In this document: positions 1 through 10,603 of the stretch, piece after piece | Numbering within the stretch: position 1 is the stretch's first letter | How the letters are laid out: the number at the start of each line of letters is the position of its first letter | NCBI GenBank assembly: GCA_030015575.1 | Contig: JASDDO010000004.1 | Span: 318,006,654-318,070,653, forward strand | Length of the DNA stretch: 64,000 nt | Direction: 5' to 3' | DNA from: Agapanthus africanus | Taxonomy: Eukaryota; Streptophyta; Magnoliopsida; Asparagales; Amaryllidaceae | Notes under the pieces: generated by a model | What the model was told of the DNA's origin: nothing | Database searches by the model: none | What the model saw: only the letters and a program-made list of their open reading frames with translations | Position numbers and translations under genes: made by a program

Positions 1-1395
1 TAGATTCTTCTGGATATAAGTTCCTTTAAGGTAATTATCGTAATTGCAGGAATGAAATTACTGAATTCAAGGAGGGGCCTATACGATAGAACAATCGTTC
101 TCGAGATGATAGTATGTTATCTGGTTTGTCTTTATCTTTCATGTGTATATGTTTTACTCGTTATCATGTATCGCTAATATATGAGATAAAGCCCAAAGGA
201 TCTTTTATTGGCTACCAGGATTATGATAGGGATCATACTAGTAGGGCATGGGCAGTCCATAAGCACATCCTTAAATGTTCCTAATCGTATGAGTATCAAG
301 ACTGGGTATCGGTACTCCGATTTAGACTAGTGTATATGTTTCTTGACTCCGACTCGGGAGATGGTTGATCCCATAGACATTGGTGTTTGACACCAAAGAT
401 TGTATATATGTGCTCATTAGGTTATGAGTTACACTGGACGGACACACCGAGAGCTCATAGATGGTATTATACCTATTGTCAGATAGCAGTTCTCTGGTGA
501 TGATAGTACAGAGTAGTCTATTTACCTGAGATCAACATAATTTCTTATGTGTATTCCCACTATACTTTGATTAATACCCTACCACGGCGCTACTGAGTCA
601 TGCACACAAATTTTAGTTGGGTATAGTCTCAAGCATATGGGGGCAGTGAGCGGTCGAGAGGATTCGTCTCTCCCAGTATATGGAGTCGATATCACACAGT
701 GCAGGACATGACTATAACCATAAGTCTATGGTCATAGCAAGTGAAATAAACTGATAAGTATTATCAGTTGTATCTCTGTTGGTTATGAGTTCGATGTCAG
801 CATGACTTATCGGGGTATTGGGGGTCTAATAGATTCTAACCCCCAGACCTGGTTTGCGATACTCTTTGACGAAGAGACCTGACTGCATGGTATTCGTCGC
901 TTATAGAATTTTTTGGGTCCGTATGAGTTTGCTCGTCGACCTGCTTTTATCTTGATCATACTTAGGTAGCCGTTACGTGCAGCTAGTACCATTTACAAGC
1001 TTATAGGTTAACCCTTGAGGGGATTGAATCTGAAAGTTTTTTAGATTCAATCAAATATGATCATATTTAACCTACTGCTAGCATATTGATAGGTCTTTAG
1101 AGTCCCACAACGAAAGTGTTTGGCCATGCGAAACGATGATGTGGCGTGCGTATAGGGACACATACATGAGTTCGATTAAATACGTATATTAGATATGCGT
1201 GATTTAATCGGACGGTTTTTCTGCTAGCCGGTTTATTTATAAGACGGAATATTAACTCAAGTATTGACTTAATAACCGTATATTTGATATGATTTCTAGT
1301 ATAGTGAATATGATACACACGCACACTCTCTCTCTCTAATACGTGATACTAATGTTGGTTCATGTATATGGTACATGCATTCTCTCTCTCTCTCC

Positions 1396-1450
<55 letters not shown>

Positions 1451-2121
1451 TATAAACCATAATCTCTCTTTTTCTATTTTCTATGTAATTATTACATGAA
1501 AATATTTATGTATTTTGATACATAATACTTTGTCAGAAGAGACAATTGAATGGCATGTGGAGGGTGGAGATCACTCCTTCTCCTTACTTGACACATCAAT
1601 AGGAGAGAAAGAGCAAGGTTAAATAGAGAAAAGACTCTCATTCTTTACCATTTGATTTATTTTTTAGAGAAAAGAAAAATGGTAGAAGCCATGACACTCT
1701 TCTTCTTCCTCATCCTCTTCAAAAATGGCAAGTGAGGAATAAGAAACGAAAAGAGAAAAAGAGAGGGACTTTCTTGCACAACATCCTTCCTCTACTCACT
1801 AGCAATAGGCTAGAGAAAGTTTCTCCAATTGGTGATGAAGATGGAGCTTTGGGCGGGATTCTTTCACCGCGGATCATCTACGGCGAGGCGGTCGGCATCC
1901 AAATTCATCCAAGAGCTCACAAGTCTAGCATAGGTCTTCCGATAGGCAATCGAACACGCTACAAAGGTTGTAGCCTCTTTGTAGCTCTCTTAGTTTTCTC
2001 TTGTTTGAAATTAATAGTAAATGTGAGATCTTGTGTTGGAATAAGTTGTTAAGTCCTCTAAAAATTTTGTTTTCTCGCTTCCGCCGGGTCCGCAAGTATT
2101 GTGATAGCACCGGTTCCTACT
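1..2121 (+). repeat. 5' LTR of Copia-A (first bases missing)
   Basis: It aligns along its length to 51609-53637. Shared blocks include the GGAGGGGCCTAT block near 72, the TAGAGTCCCACAA block near 1100 and the CACCGGTTCCTAC end. Relative to the other copy there is an extra block of about 20 bp near 50-70. The LTR ends TACT where the partner ends TACA, and the PBS follows. Open frames inside it, such as 1732-2052, are LTR leader and not genes. Confidence 0.88.
1322..1449. repeat. CT-rich and (TA)n microsatellite in the Copia-A 5' LTR
   Basis: CT dinucleotide runs interrupted by other sequence (about 1322-1400) are followed by about 25 TA units (about 1400-1449). The same compound repeat, of different length, lies in the 3' LTR at about 52900-52989, so it belongs to the LTR family. 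Confidence 0.9.
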
Positions 2122-2122
2122 G

Positions 2123-2135
2123 TGGTATTAGATCC
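2123..2135 (+). other. Primer-binding site of Copia-A (decayed)
   Basis: TGGTATTAGATCC lies one base after the 5' LTR end. It matches the plant copia PBS TGGTATCAGAGCC (initiator tRNA-Met) with two transition-type changes. Confidence 0.8.
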
Positions 2136-3250
2136 AATCATTTAGTAATTGATTGCTTTTGTGATTCAATAGTTTGAAAACTTAACTTTCCGATGGTGTT
2201 TTCTTTATGCAAGTTTCTGTTGGGTTTTTTCGATCTCTGAAATTTTTTTGAACCCTTGTTATGAGATCAATTTCTCATATTGTGAACTTTCCCAAACCCC
2301 GAGGCACTAATTCCTTCTTCCACCTAACCCAGGCGGCTAAAATCCTGCTTCATGCGGCTAAAAATATGAATTGGGATTTAGGGTTTGGCCAGAGACTTGC
2401 CTATTTGAAAACATAGCTATTATAATATGCCAAAATGTCTCTGATTTTAAGTTGAGTAATCTAGAAGGTTATGAACTTTGGGAAGGATTTGTTTCTGAAA
2501 ATATTGAATCATTTTGATTTTATATATGTTGATATGTATTTTTTAACATCGTTGAATTGATGTTTGATCAATTTGACATGTGTTTGCTATGTTGGAGTAT
2601 TTGGTTTGTTTCGGATTGACGCAACGAATAGCCCCACATATGATTGTCTATAATACTTGTGTTGCATTTCTTGTATAAGCCAAATGTATATTATTTATTG
2701 GGACGAGTAGCCAGATTATGGCCATCGTTACCGTTGTTTGCATTATTATTTTTTGGGACACGGCCGGGATGAGGTCGTTGTTGCCATTGTAGAAAATACA
2801 CGTTTACCCCACGGAGAAGCACTCGGGCCGCCGGATTCTAGAATGCGATAGGTGGCCATCTCAAGGCGTTGAGACCGGGATGCCTCGTTTTACAATTGGC
2901 GGATTACTCACCGCGCTTGTAGAGGGTATAGGTTGACCCATGGAGGAGTGCTCGAGTTGCCGGATTCTAGAAAGAGTTGGGTGGCCTACTCACGACGATG
3001 AGGCCGGGTTACCTCATTTCTAGGATTGACGAGTGGCTTGCCTCAATCGTAGGGGTCTTAATTTGGCAGTGTATGGATTATTCATGCGACCGGGGAATTT
3101 CGTGTTTCGTTTGCGGCTCAAACGAAGCGTGGGATTCCTAAGAAATCCGACTATTCCATTTCTGTGATGTTTACTGCATGCATGTAATGTGATTACATGC
3201 ATGTGATGATGTTTACCGCATGCTTGTAATGTGATTATCTGCATGTGATG

Positions 3251-3298
<48 letters not shown>

Positions 3299-3821
3299 GC
3301 TACTATATGTTTTGCATCCGCGCTAGCCCTATGTCCGTCCCGCCGTAAGTTAAGTAATCTTTCGGTGAAGACTCGATGCCCCGTGGTGAATGCGGATGAC
3401 ATATAAATGCATTCTATTTTCTTTTCATATCAAGCTTTTTTGTAAAAGTGTGAGAAGAAACTAGATAATATGTATTATTATTTAAATGATAGGATTGCGT
3501 TGATTGGATTAATATAAAGGAAAACAAACCTAAAATACGTTGTTAGAACCAATCTATTTTTTCAAAAGAAACTATAGTCATTTACTTTTGCTTTTCATAG
3601 AGATATTTGGTTAAGAATATCCAGCACCTCGTTCGATGAAGACAAAGCCTTGATCTCTTCACGATTCACTGTTGAGAAAAAGTTTGTCACTATAAATTTA
3701 TAAAACCACTCGGTTCCTTCAATAAGATCAAGTTCATTACGTTAAAATTTTTCTTCAAAACCAGCTGTAGCTCTCCGTCATTTCAGATGAGTAGCGCCAG
3801 ATATTCATGCTATGTATGTTG
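2136..3821 (+). other. Copia-A 5' leader, part 1 (non-coding)
   Basis: No credible ORF is present. The sequence is homologous, in opposite orientation, to the 5' leader of Copia-2; for example 3640-3800 matches the reverse complement of 24350-24480, including the flanks of the 'ATTTCAGATGAG' stretch. It contains a (TA)n tract at 3252-3295 and a degenerate pair of GCGGCTAAA boxes at 2331-2363, at the leader position where Copia-2 carries its GC-rich paired palindrome. It is interrupted at 3826/3827 by the Tat element. Confidence 0.75.
3252..3295. repeat. (TA)n microsatellite in the Copia-A leader
   Basis: About 22 TA units. The homologous place in Copia-2 (near 24715) has only a short TA run, so it has expanded in this copy. 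Confidence 0.9.
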
Positions 3822-3826
3822 GTCTC
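3822..3826. repeat. Target-site duplication GTCTC, left side of the Tat element
   Basis: GTCTC directly precedes the element's terminal TG and recurs at 30804-30808 directly after its terminal CA. Confidence 0.9.
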
Positions 3827-4624
3827 TGTTTACCGCCGGAAACTTAACTGAGACGTTAGAAGGACGTCTAGCCTGAATGCGGGGGTAGATGCTAAATGGA
3901 ACATATCTGTCCACTTCTCTGAAGATACCAAGTTTATTTATGGCACCGTATATCGAAGGTTTGGATGGACGCAACCGTTTTAATAGACTTTATCAGATTC
4001 CCCCTCATATATGAGGTGTTTTTGTCTGTGGGGTCATTTTTTTCTGCAGGCGCAAGCCCCTGTAATTAATTACGTTATCACAGCGCGATAACAACTTTCC
4101 CTACTCCAGAAGTCTTTGTGCGTCATGTTTTTTTGTTTACTTAAGGTTGCCCTTAGATTGTGTACGGAGATTAATTTATGTCATCGTTCGTAGGGCACAG
4201 ATTAGTCTAAATCCGTATATTAGATTTGGGATTTGAACCTAGGTAGCATTTCTTATCTTGATGAGATCCATTAGTTCATGTGATATTTGTTTTCATCTAA
4301 GGATCGTTAGCCTTGTTGTAGACTAAGACATAGTCAATTTAGGTTCTGATTAAGGACCGTTAGCTGTATATGAGACTAAAGTCAAATTAAATATTTAATT
4401 AAGAATCGTTAGTCATGTCGTAGACTAAGATCAACTTAATTATGAAGCAGAAGCTTCTATATATGGTGTATATGTGTAATAGCTAAATATTTAAGTTATG
4501 GTTTGCTGTTCATGTGCGTATATGCATCATAGGTGGGATCCATGATTTTCCTTTCGGAGGGGTATACATGATTATAGGGTACGCATCTATATGTGGTGTG
4601 CATGGTTATGGGATGCACATGCAA

Positions 4625-4980
4625 TTTCATTCAAGAAGTGCACATGTGAATATCACGTGATGCACACTTGACTGGATTCAAGTAACGTGCACGTGTGTAT
4701 CACGTGATGCGCATGAATCTTTATCTATGGAGGTGTGCACGTGAATACCACGTGATGCGTATTTGAATAGAGTGCGCACGTGTATATCACGTGATGCATA
4801 TCTGTATGAAGTTGTAAGAAGTTCGCACATGCATATCACATGACGCGCATTTGTATGAAGTTCGCACGTGAATATCAAATGATGCACACTTGATTTTAGA
4901 CAGTATGTATATGCCCAAGTTTGATGTGGATAACATCCTCCACATGCGATCATGTATATATCATGTGGTGCGCACATCTA
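4625..4980. repeat. CACGTG (G-box) tandem array in the Tat LTR
   Basis: Degenerate units of roughly 50-60 bp carry CACGTG at 4654, 4690, 4701, 4738, 4749, 4777, 4788 and 4865. The frame of each unit is 'GCACGTG...ATCACGTGATGCRCA'. The array lies downstream of the putative TATA box in the direction of element transcription, so it would be part of the transcribed leader. A matching array is at 29520-29880 in the other LTR. Confidence 0.8.
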
Positions 4981-5454
4981 TGGTTGACACCCTAAGCCTG
5001 GATGCGTACTATAATGGAGAAAGTTTTGGCTTTCGAAGAGATTGAGATCTATATTTTTTGATTTAAAGTGCATTCATATGGCACATTTAAATTCAATAAA
5101 AGTAAAAACTTTTATAAGAAGCATTAGCTTCAATCTGTATGTTCGTGATCTTCCTTTTAAAGTCTTAGATTTTAGAATAAATTTCTCAAGAAAGCAAAAG
5201 GTTTTTGTATGAGAGAGATAAATTCTAAGATCGTTTGATCTCTTTTTTTTATTTTGAGAAGCACTAGTTTCGTTCTGAAAAGCACTAGATTTTTTTTTAT
5301 AAAAGAGAGATCATCTTCTTTTTATTAACTAGCTGACTAGGGTTTCTTCTTCTTCGAGAACTTCGATTCTTTTTTTAGAGAAGAGAACAAAAGTTCAGGG
5401 AGTCCAGAAAAATTCCAAAAGCTAAAAATCCTCTTTTCATTGTGAAGGGGTTCG

Positions 5455-5464
5455 TATTTATAGG
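5455..5464 (-). promoter_or_regulatory. Putative TATA box of the Tat LTR
   Basis: The minus strand reads CCTATAAATAC. It is conserved at 30371-30378 in the other LTR. It divides the LTR into a U3 of about 430 bp that carries two further CACGTG boxes (5770 and 5819), and a long transcribed part. Confidence 0.6.
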
Positions 5465-5892
5465 AAAGAAATTGTTAGAGTTTGTTCCCAATAATCAGGT
5501 GAGTTTTGATCTCAATTGATTCATATCAATTAAATATGACATGCGCACCATTGGATCATTGATCCAAAAATAAAATTTGATTATTTTGTTAAGATTGTTA
5601 TTAACAAACAGATTTAAATTGATTTATATCAATTTAAGGTACTTGCGCACCGTTGGATCATTAATCGCAAGATCAATTTTAATTATATATGTTAACTTTG
5701 TTAACTGATAGAAGATTTTCTTCTAGAAAAGATTTAATCAAGCACACATGCGATGGCCTTTGCTATACGCACGTGCTTTGCATGTCTTCGCATTGCATGC
5801 GATGGTTTAGACCATGCGCACGTGCTTTGCACATGTCGGATCTCATGATAGGTGCGCATCTATTAGATGTGCCCTAAAATTAGATTCGAACA

Positions 5893-5906
5893 AATGCCCC
5901 TCACTA
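5893..5906 (-). other. Polypurine tract of the Tat element
   Basis: The minus strand reads AGTGAGGGGCATT immediately before the LTR start TGTTCG, where plus-strand priming is expected. Confidence 0.75.
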
Positions 5907-5960
5907 CTTTGCCCATGTAAGTATGTACGTGGATTAAGTAATGTTCCGCTAGATATTTGA

Positions 5961-8090
5961 TAGCTTAGGAGACATGTTTAAATCACTGCCAATTAAGTCT
6001 TTTTCTATTTTCATAAGAAGTAAGGGTCTCATGAAGGTATTTCTTCCTATGAGTGGAGGGGATCTCATAGGTGTACTTTCTCCTTAGGAACCATGGGGAT
6101 CTCTAAGTGTACTTCATCTATGTGAGTTGTAAGGATCTCACTCAGATATTTTCTATCTACGAGTCGAGAGGACATGTAATCATCTTCTTCTCCTTATCGG
6201 TAGCTTGGTTAACCAATGAAAGATGTCTTAGGTGCAACCTTATCGAATTGGCCCTTGGATAGCATACGATAGTCGGTATGGCGACAGTCCGCAGGGCAGC
6301 GATGGCTTAGGAGATAAGTTTAGATCCCTGCTAACTAAATCTTTTCAATTTTATGAGCCGTGAGGGTCTCATAAAAGTATTTCTTCCTACGAGTCAAGAG
6401 GATCTCACAGGTGTATTTTCTCCTTAGGAGTCATGGGGACTCCTAAGTGTCATTTTTCTTTGTAACTCGTGAGGATTCTACAAGGGAGTTTTCTACTTAT
6501 GAGTCGAGAGCACCCATAAATGGATTCTTTACTCCATCGTTTGTGTTGAAGTGACATGGCTTATTTTATGTACTCGTCCCGGAGCGTTGTTTTATGCTCT
6601 TTTGATGAATAAACTTGGCCTAACGTTAAATATACATATCCTTTGTTAACCTAAGAATCCGTTAGGTTTATGGTACTGGGTGTAATCCATCACACCGTTG
6701 CGTTAGCTAATTTCTTCTCGGCTCACGTCCCTCCAGGTCGATGTTTCGAGTAGCTACGCACTTGTTGTATCCCCCATCCAATCAGATGCGGGGATACAAC
6801 GTCTCAAGTAATCTTCTTAGGCATATGTGTAGATAGCCATCAGATGATTCAGCGTTAGGCGTCACCATAGCGCTTTTCCTTAAGATTAGGCTTTGTTTGG
6901 AGCCCTGGGAATTCATTACCGCACCCTTCCGTGGTCGGACGACATCCAATGGTCTTTGAGCTTGTGTATGCAGCCGTTGAGACATGTTTCCTTCCTTCAG
7001 CGAAGCATGGAAAAACATGCTGCTCTTTTCAAATATTTGTGCCCGTGGATCATCTATAGGAGTCGATACTGACATACCTATAGGGTAGCTATTTTTTAAT
7101 TCCCTACGATATTCTATCATTTCAGCTTTTCTTATCGCTAAAGTTGTGATTGCCCAATCATTTCAGCTTTTTTTTCATGGTGCCCAATCATTTCGGCATT
7201 TTTTATTCCCAGTTTAGTGACTTAGGGGTTTAGAATTTGGAACATGGAAGTTTGGGTGTTCTTCGACATTAGTATCACTACACTGAAGCATAATGCCAGG
7301 AGCGGCTCATTATTTGCCATTGTCTGTTTGGACAAGTGTGGCTTAGAAAACAGGTTTAGGTCCCTGCCAACTAAGTTTTTTGATTTTATGAGCCGTAAGG
7401 GTCTCATAAAGATATTTCTTTCTATGAGTTGAGAGGATCTCGTAGGTGTATTTTCTCCTTAAGAATCGTGAGGACTCCTAAGCGGTATTTACTCTTGCAA
7501 GTCGTAAGAATTTTACAAGAGTATTTTCTCCTTGCGAATCGTGGGGATTCACAAGTCGTTCACCATGTCAAGGAATATCACTCGTCTTTGGTGGGACTTG
7601 TCTAGGAGCATATTTATTTATGCCCGTGGATTGTATACAAGAGTCGATATTAGACCACTTATAAAGCATAAACTTTATGGGGTTATAATGATTTAAGAAA
7701 CATGTTTAGACCCTATAATCTAAGTCTTTTGAATTCTATGAGCCGTGAGGGTTTCATAGGGGGGTATTCTCTTTACGAGTCGTGAGGATCTCATAAGTGC
7801 ATTTTCTCCTTAGGGATCGTAGGGAATCCTAAGTGTATTGCTCATTTGTGAGTCGTAAGGATCTCACACAGATATTTTCTTCTTACAAGATTGAGAGGGC
7901 TTTGCAAGTTTATTTTCCTTTCTTTTTACGAGTCTGCGCCTTTTCGGGTTTTCACAAGCTCGCCGGTATTCCTGCTGTTTTTACTCACAGAGCCCTTTCG
8001 GGTTTTCATCTGTGCCCATTTTGCTTGTGGATATACCATTTTTTAACGAATGCCTCATTGGTGGAATGTCATCGCTAGTGGGACTTCAGG
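5961..8090 (-). repeat. Tandem repeats of about 350 bp in the Tat 3' untranslated region
   Basis: Four diverged units start near 5961, 6304, 7339 and 7691. Each opens with a GGCTTAGGAGA..GTTTAGATCCCTGC-type block, followed by ATGAGCCGTGAGGGTCTCAT and then several short alternations of 'GAGTCGTGAGGATCTCA' and 'TTTTCTCCTTAG'. Spacing is about 343 and 352 bp within each pair. The pairs are separated by a unique stretch (about 6560-7330). Tat-lineage elements are known for hypervariable 3' UTR tandem repeats that can seed satellites. Confidence 0.75.
6782..7120 (-). CDS. Uncharacterised 112-codon ORF in the Tat 3' region
   Basis: An open frame of 112 codons lies between the two blocks of 3' tandem repeats. 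It is basic and hydrophilic, starting MIEYRRELKNSYP, with no motif I recognise and no membrane segment. It is in the element's own orientation, downstream of integrase, where extra ORFs occasionally occur in Tat and Ogre relatives, but nothing here shows that it is translated. It could equally be a chance frame in a 3' UTR. Just upstream on this strand (7120-7200) there is a short three-fold repeat of CCCAATCATTTCRGCTTTT. Confidence 0.25.
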   Translation of the reverse strand: MIEYRRELKNSYPIGMSVSTPIDDPRAQIFEKSSMFFHASLKEGNMSQRLHTQAQRPLDVVRPRKGAVMNSQGSKQSLILRKSAMVTPNAESSDGYLHICLRRLLETLYPRI

Positions 8091-8525
8091 TGTAGTCTCG
8101 CTGGTGGGACTTGGGAGAGATATGAATTGTTTATGCTCGTGGATTGTATACTGTGATCAATTTAGAGATCTACCATAGAGAAACACATTAGTTTAGGGAC
8201 GTTGCGGTCCATGAGGGACTTGGACCGTCCGTAATTCCAATTTAGGGACATAGGGGTCCGTGGGGGACATAGACCATCTGTGCCCGTAGATTATATACGG
8301 TTGGTTATATGATCCATGCCGTAGGGCGAAGTGTATTTGGGATACCATCATCCGGTAGGGCTTTCAGAGTCTTGATTTTGGGAAGATAGTGAGCGGACAC
8401 AAGTGTCGTCGTTTATCATTGACCCGAATCGCCACTCTTTAAGCGTAGTATTTCTTGAGGAATCGACCTTTTATTGGTCGAAGAGGACTTTCTCCATTCA
8501 TGTCTATCAGTATGTATGCTCCACC

Positions 8526-9735
8526 TTAATAGACATGTTCTATGATGTAGGGGCCCTCATGGTTGGGCTCGAACTTTCCCCATTTTGCATGGCTGGGAAT
8601 CATCGGTCTTTTGACCACCAATACGAGTTCGCCTTGATAAAATGTTCTCGGTCTAGTTAATCTTCCATATGCCTGGGTCATCTTTTCTCTATGGGCTTCG
8701 AGGCTTTGTTGTGCTCCAAGACGGGTTTCATCCAACGCGTCAAGCCGAAAGTGAGCATTTTTCTCGTCTGTGAGTTCTTGTTGAATTGCCATTCATAGGG
8801 AAGCGAGTTCAATCTCTAAGGTTAGCACCGCTTCCATTCCGAACACCAATGCATAGGGTGTCGTTTTCATGGCCGTCTTGAACGTCGTTCGGTAGGCCCA
8901 TAGCACTTCTTGTAGCTTTTCATGCCAATCTTTTTTTATTTTTGGACACCATCTTCTTTATGAGTTTGGTCAAGGTCTTGTTGAAAGCCTTAGCTATACC
9001 GTTGGCTCAGGGTTTATAGACAGAAGAGTATCTCTAGTCTATTTTATATTGTTGAGCTAAGCGACTTATCATGCGGCTTCAATATGTTGGTCCATTATCT
9101 GAGACTATCAATCGCGGGACTCCGAACTGGTATATGACATAAGTCATGAAGAAGTGCAGGATGTTTTCAGTCTTTAATTCCCTAAGCGATACTACCTCCA
9201 CCCACTTTGAGAAGTAATCGATTGTTGCGAGAATAAACCGAATCCCTTTAAATGACGCTAGTTTGATGAGGTCAACGATATTCGTTCCCCACATCTCGAA
9301 TGGCCAGTTGGTTACAGTTGGGTGTAGCAGATTGGGATGCTAATTTATGAAACCCCCGTGTATTTGACAAGAATGGAATTTCCTTGCATATTCGATGCAT
9401 CTTGAATCATCGTGGGTCAATAATAGCCCATTCTTTTAATATTGATCTTCATCTTCAAGCCGACTTGATAGGATCCAGAGAGTCCGTCATGGATTTCTTG
9501 GATGGCTTTATTGGTTTCCTTTGGTCCTAAGCATCTTAACCATAGGTGATCGAAGGACTTCTAATATAGAGTTTCATCGACGAAGGCAAATGACAGATCC
9601 CGTTTAGCGAACTGATGCATCTGCAATTCATCTTCAGGTACTTGCTGGAATTTGAAGTAGTCTATAAAGACTTGACGCCAATCCTCGCTTCATTCTTCCT
9701 ATGGTTGGAGAACTTCCCCCTCAATAGTTTCATCT
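8526..9735 (-). pseudogene. Tat integrase (broken)
   Basis: Integrase inserts the cDNA into chromosomes. N-terminal zinc region (9340-9440): a 'CIEYARKFHSCQIHG' stretch in which the expected first Cys of the second zinc pair is Phe. Catalytic core (9079-9294): first Asp in ATIDYFSKWVE and second Asp in IVSDNGPTY. Third acidic residue (8989-8991): the family motif 'NGLAEAFNKTL' reads 'NGIAKAFNKTL' here, so the catalytic Glu has become Lys. The C-terminal part is 8526-8792, with the typical 'LTRPRTFYQGELVL' and 'GPYIIEHVY' segments. Stops and frame changes separate these pieces, so no active enzyme is possible. Confidence 0.88.
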
Positions 9736-10603
9736 TTGTCAAGTGCTTCTACTGGAGACTCAGTAGGGAGTTTCGCTGGCGCTAGGACCTTACGGCTTTG
9801 GATGGTGATCCTCATGTCGTCGAAGCTTTCATCTGCCGTTTCTTTAGCCAGCTTGGCTAATGCATCTGCCATGCTATTTTTCGTTCATGGCACATTTTCC
9901 AATATAAATGTTGTAATCTGTGTCAATAGTTGTTGTACGCTTTCACCGTACCTTATCAGCTTTGGCTTGCACGTATTGTAGTCACCATTTACTTGACTGA
10001 CTATCAATTGAGAATATCCATTTATAAGGTGGTCATCAATGCTCATTTCTATTGAGATTTTGAGACCACAATAAGAGCTTCATATTCTGTCTCGTTGTTA
10101 GTCCTTGGTTCTATTAGCAAGAAGGCATAGTGAAGTATCCCGTCTTGAGGAGTCATGAAGATAAGACCCACCCCAGCTTTGACTATCGAGGTGTTCTTCT
10201 TCCGTGCTTTCATTGAAGATGCCCTGTCAAAGTAGAGCTCCCAACGAGAATTCACTTTATCTTCTTGTTCACCGACGGTCGTGTTGAATGCGTGCTCATC
10301 CGGTAGCTCACAGTTTAATGGGGAATCGACTAAGATTGGATGCTCGACGAGAAAGTCGGCAATGGCCTGCCCTTTTATCACTTTGAGGAGGTGATAAGTT
10401 ATTGAAAATTCCATGAGCAGAAAGGCCCATTTTGCTAGTCTTGCTATCAACATAGCTTTAGTCATAAGGTACTTAAGTGTATCCACTCTCGAAATTAAGT
10501 ATACTTCATGTGCTAAGGCGTAATATCTGAGCTTCGTAACGGCAAAGATCAGCGCCAAGCAGTGCTTCTCAATAGGAGAGTAATTGCTTTCTGCTCTCAG
10601 CAA
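9736..10603 (-). pseudogene. Tat RNase H plus archaeal-type RNase H (broken)
   Basis: The frame 10049-10603 holds the RT-linked RNase H end ('NYSPIEKHCLALIFAV', 'ARLAKWAFLLMEF') and then the second RNase H ('WELYFDRASS', 'GVGLIFMTPQDG', 'RTNNETEYEALI'). In the second domain the usual 'FDGASS' is FDRASS. The remainder (9736-9981) reads 'NSMADALAKLA' in another frame. Two RNase H domains in series is the diagnostic arrangement of the Tat lineage; the second is thought to assist RNA removal during reverse transcription. It lies directly between RT and integrase, as expected. Confidence 0.88.

Larger units (their letters stand above)
3827..5892 (-). repeat. 3' LTR of the Tat element
   Basis: 2066 bp, matching 28710-30803. 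In a 60-bp stretch compared by eye (5401-5460 against the region near 30310) there were four differences. A TATA box for minus-strand transcription lies at about 5455-5464. A CACGTG-rich tandem array lies downstream of it at 4625-4880. Confidence 0.92.

Noticed and set aside
1400..1449. (TA)n run as a TATA box
   Set aside because: A long microsatellite of differing length between LTRs; it may coincide with promoter position but gives no specific support.
1732..2052. Open frame of 106 codons, lysine-rich start
   Set aside because: It lies wholly inside the Copia-A LTR; a related frame recurs at 53279-53566 in the 3' LTR with different breaks. It is LTR leader, not a gene.
4678..4977. Frame of 99 codons rich in Cys/His/Arg
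   Set aside because: It is the translation of the CACGTG tandem array; the related frame at 29575-29874 is the same array in the other LTR. The repeat composition explains it.
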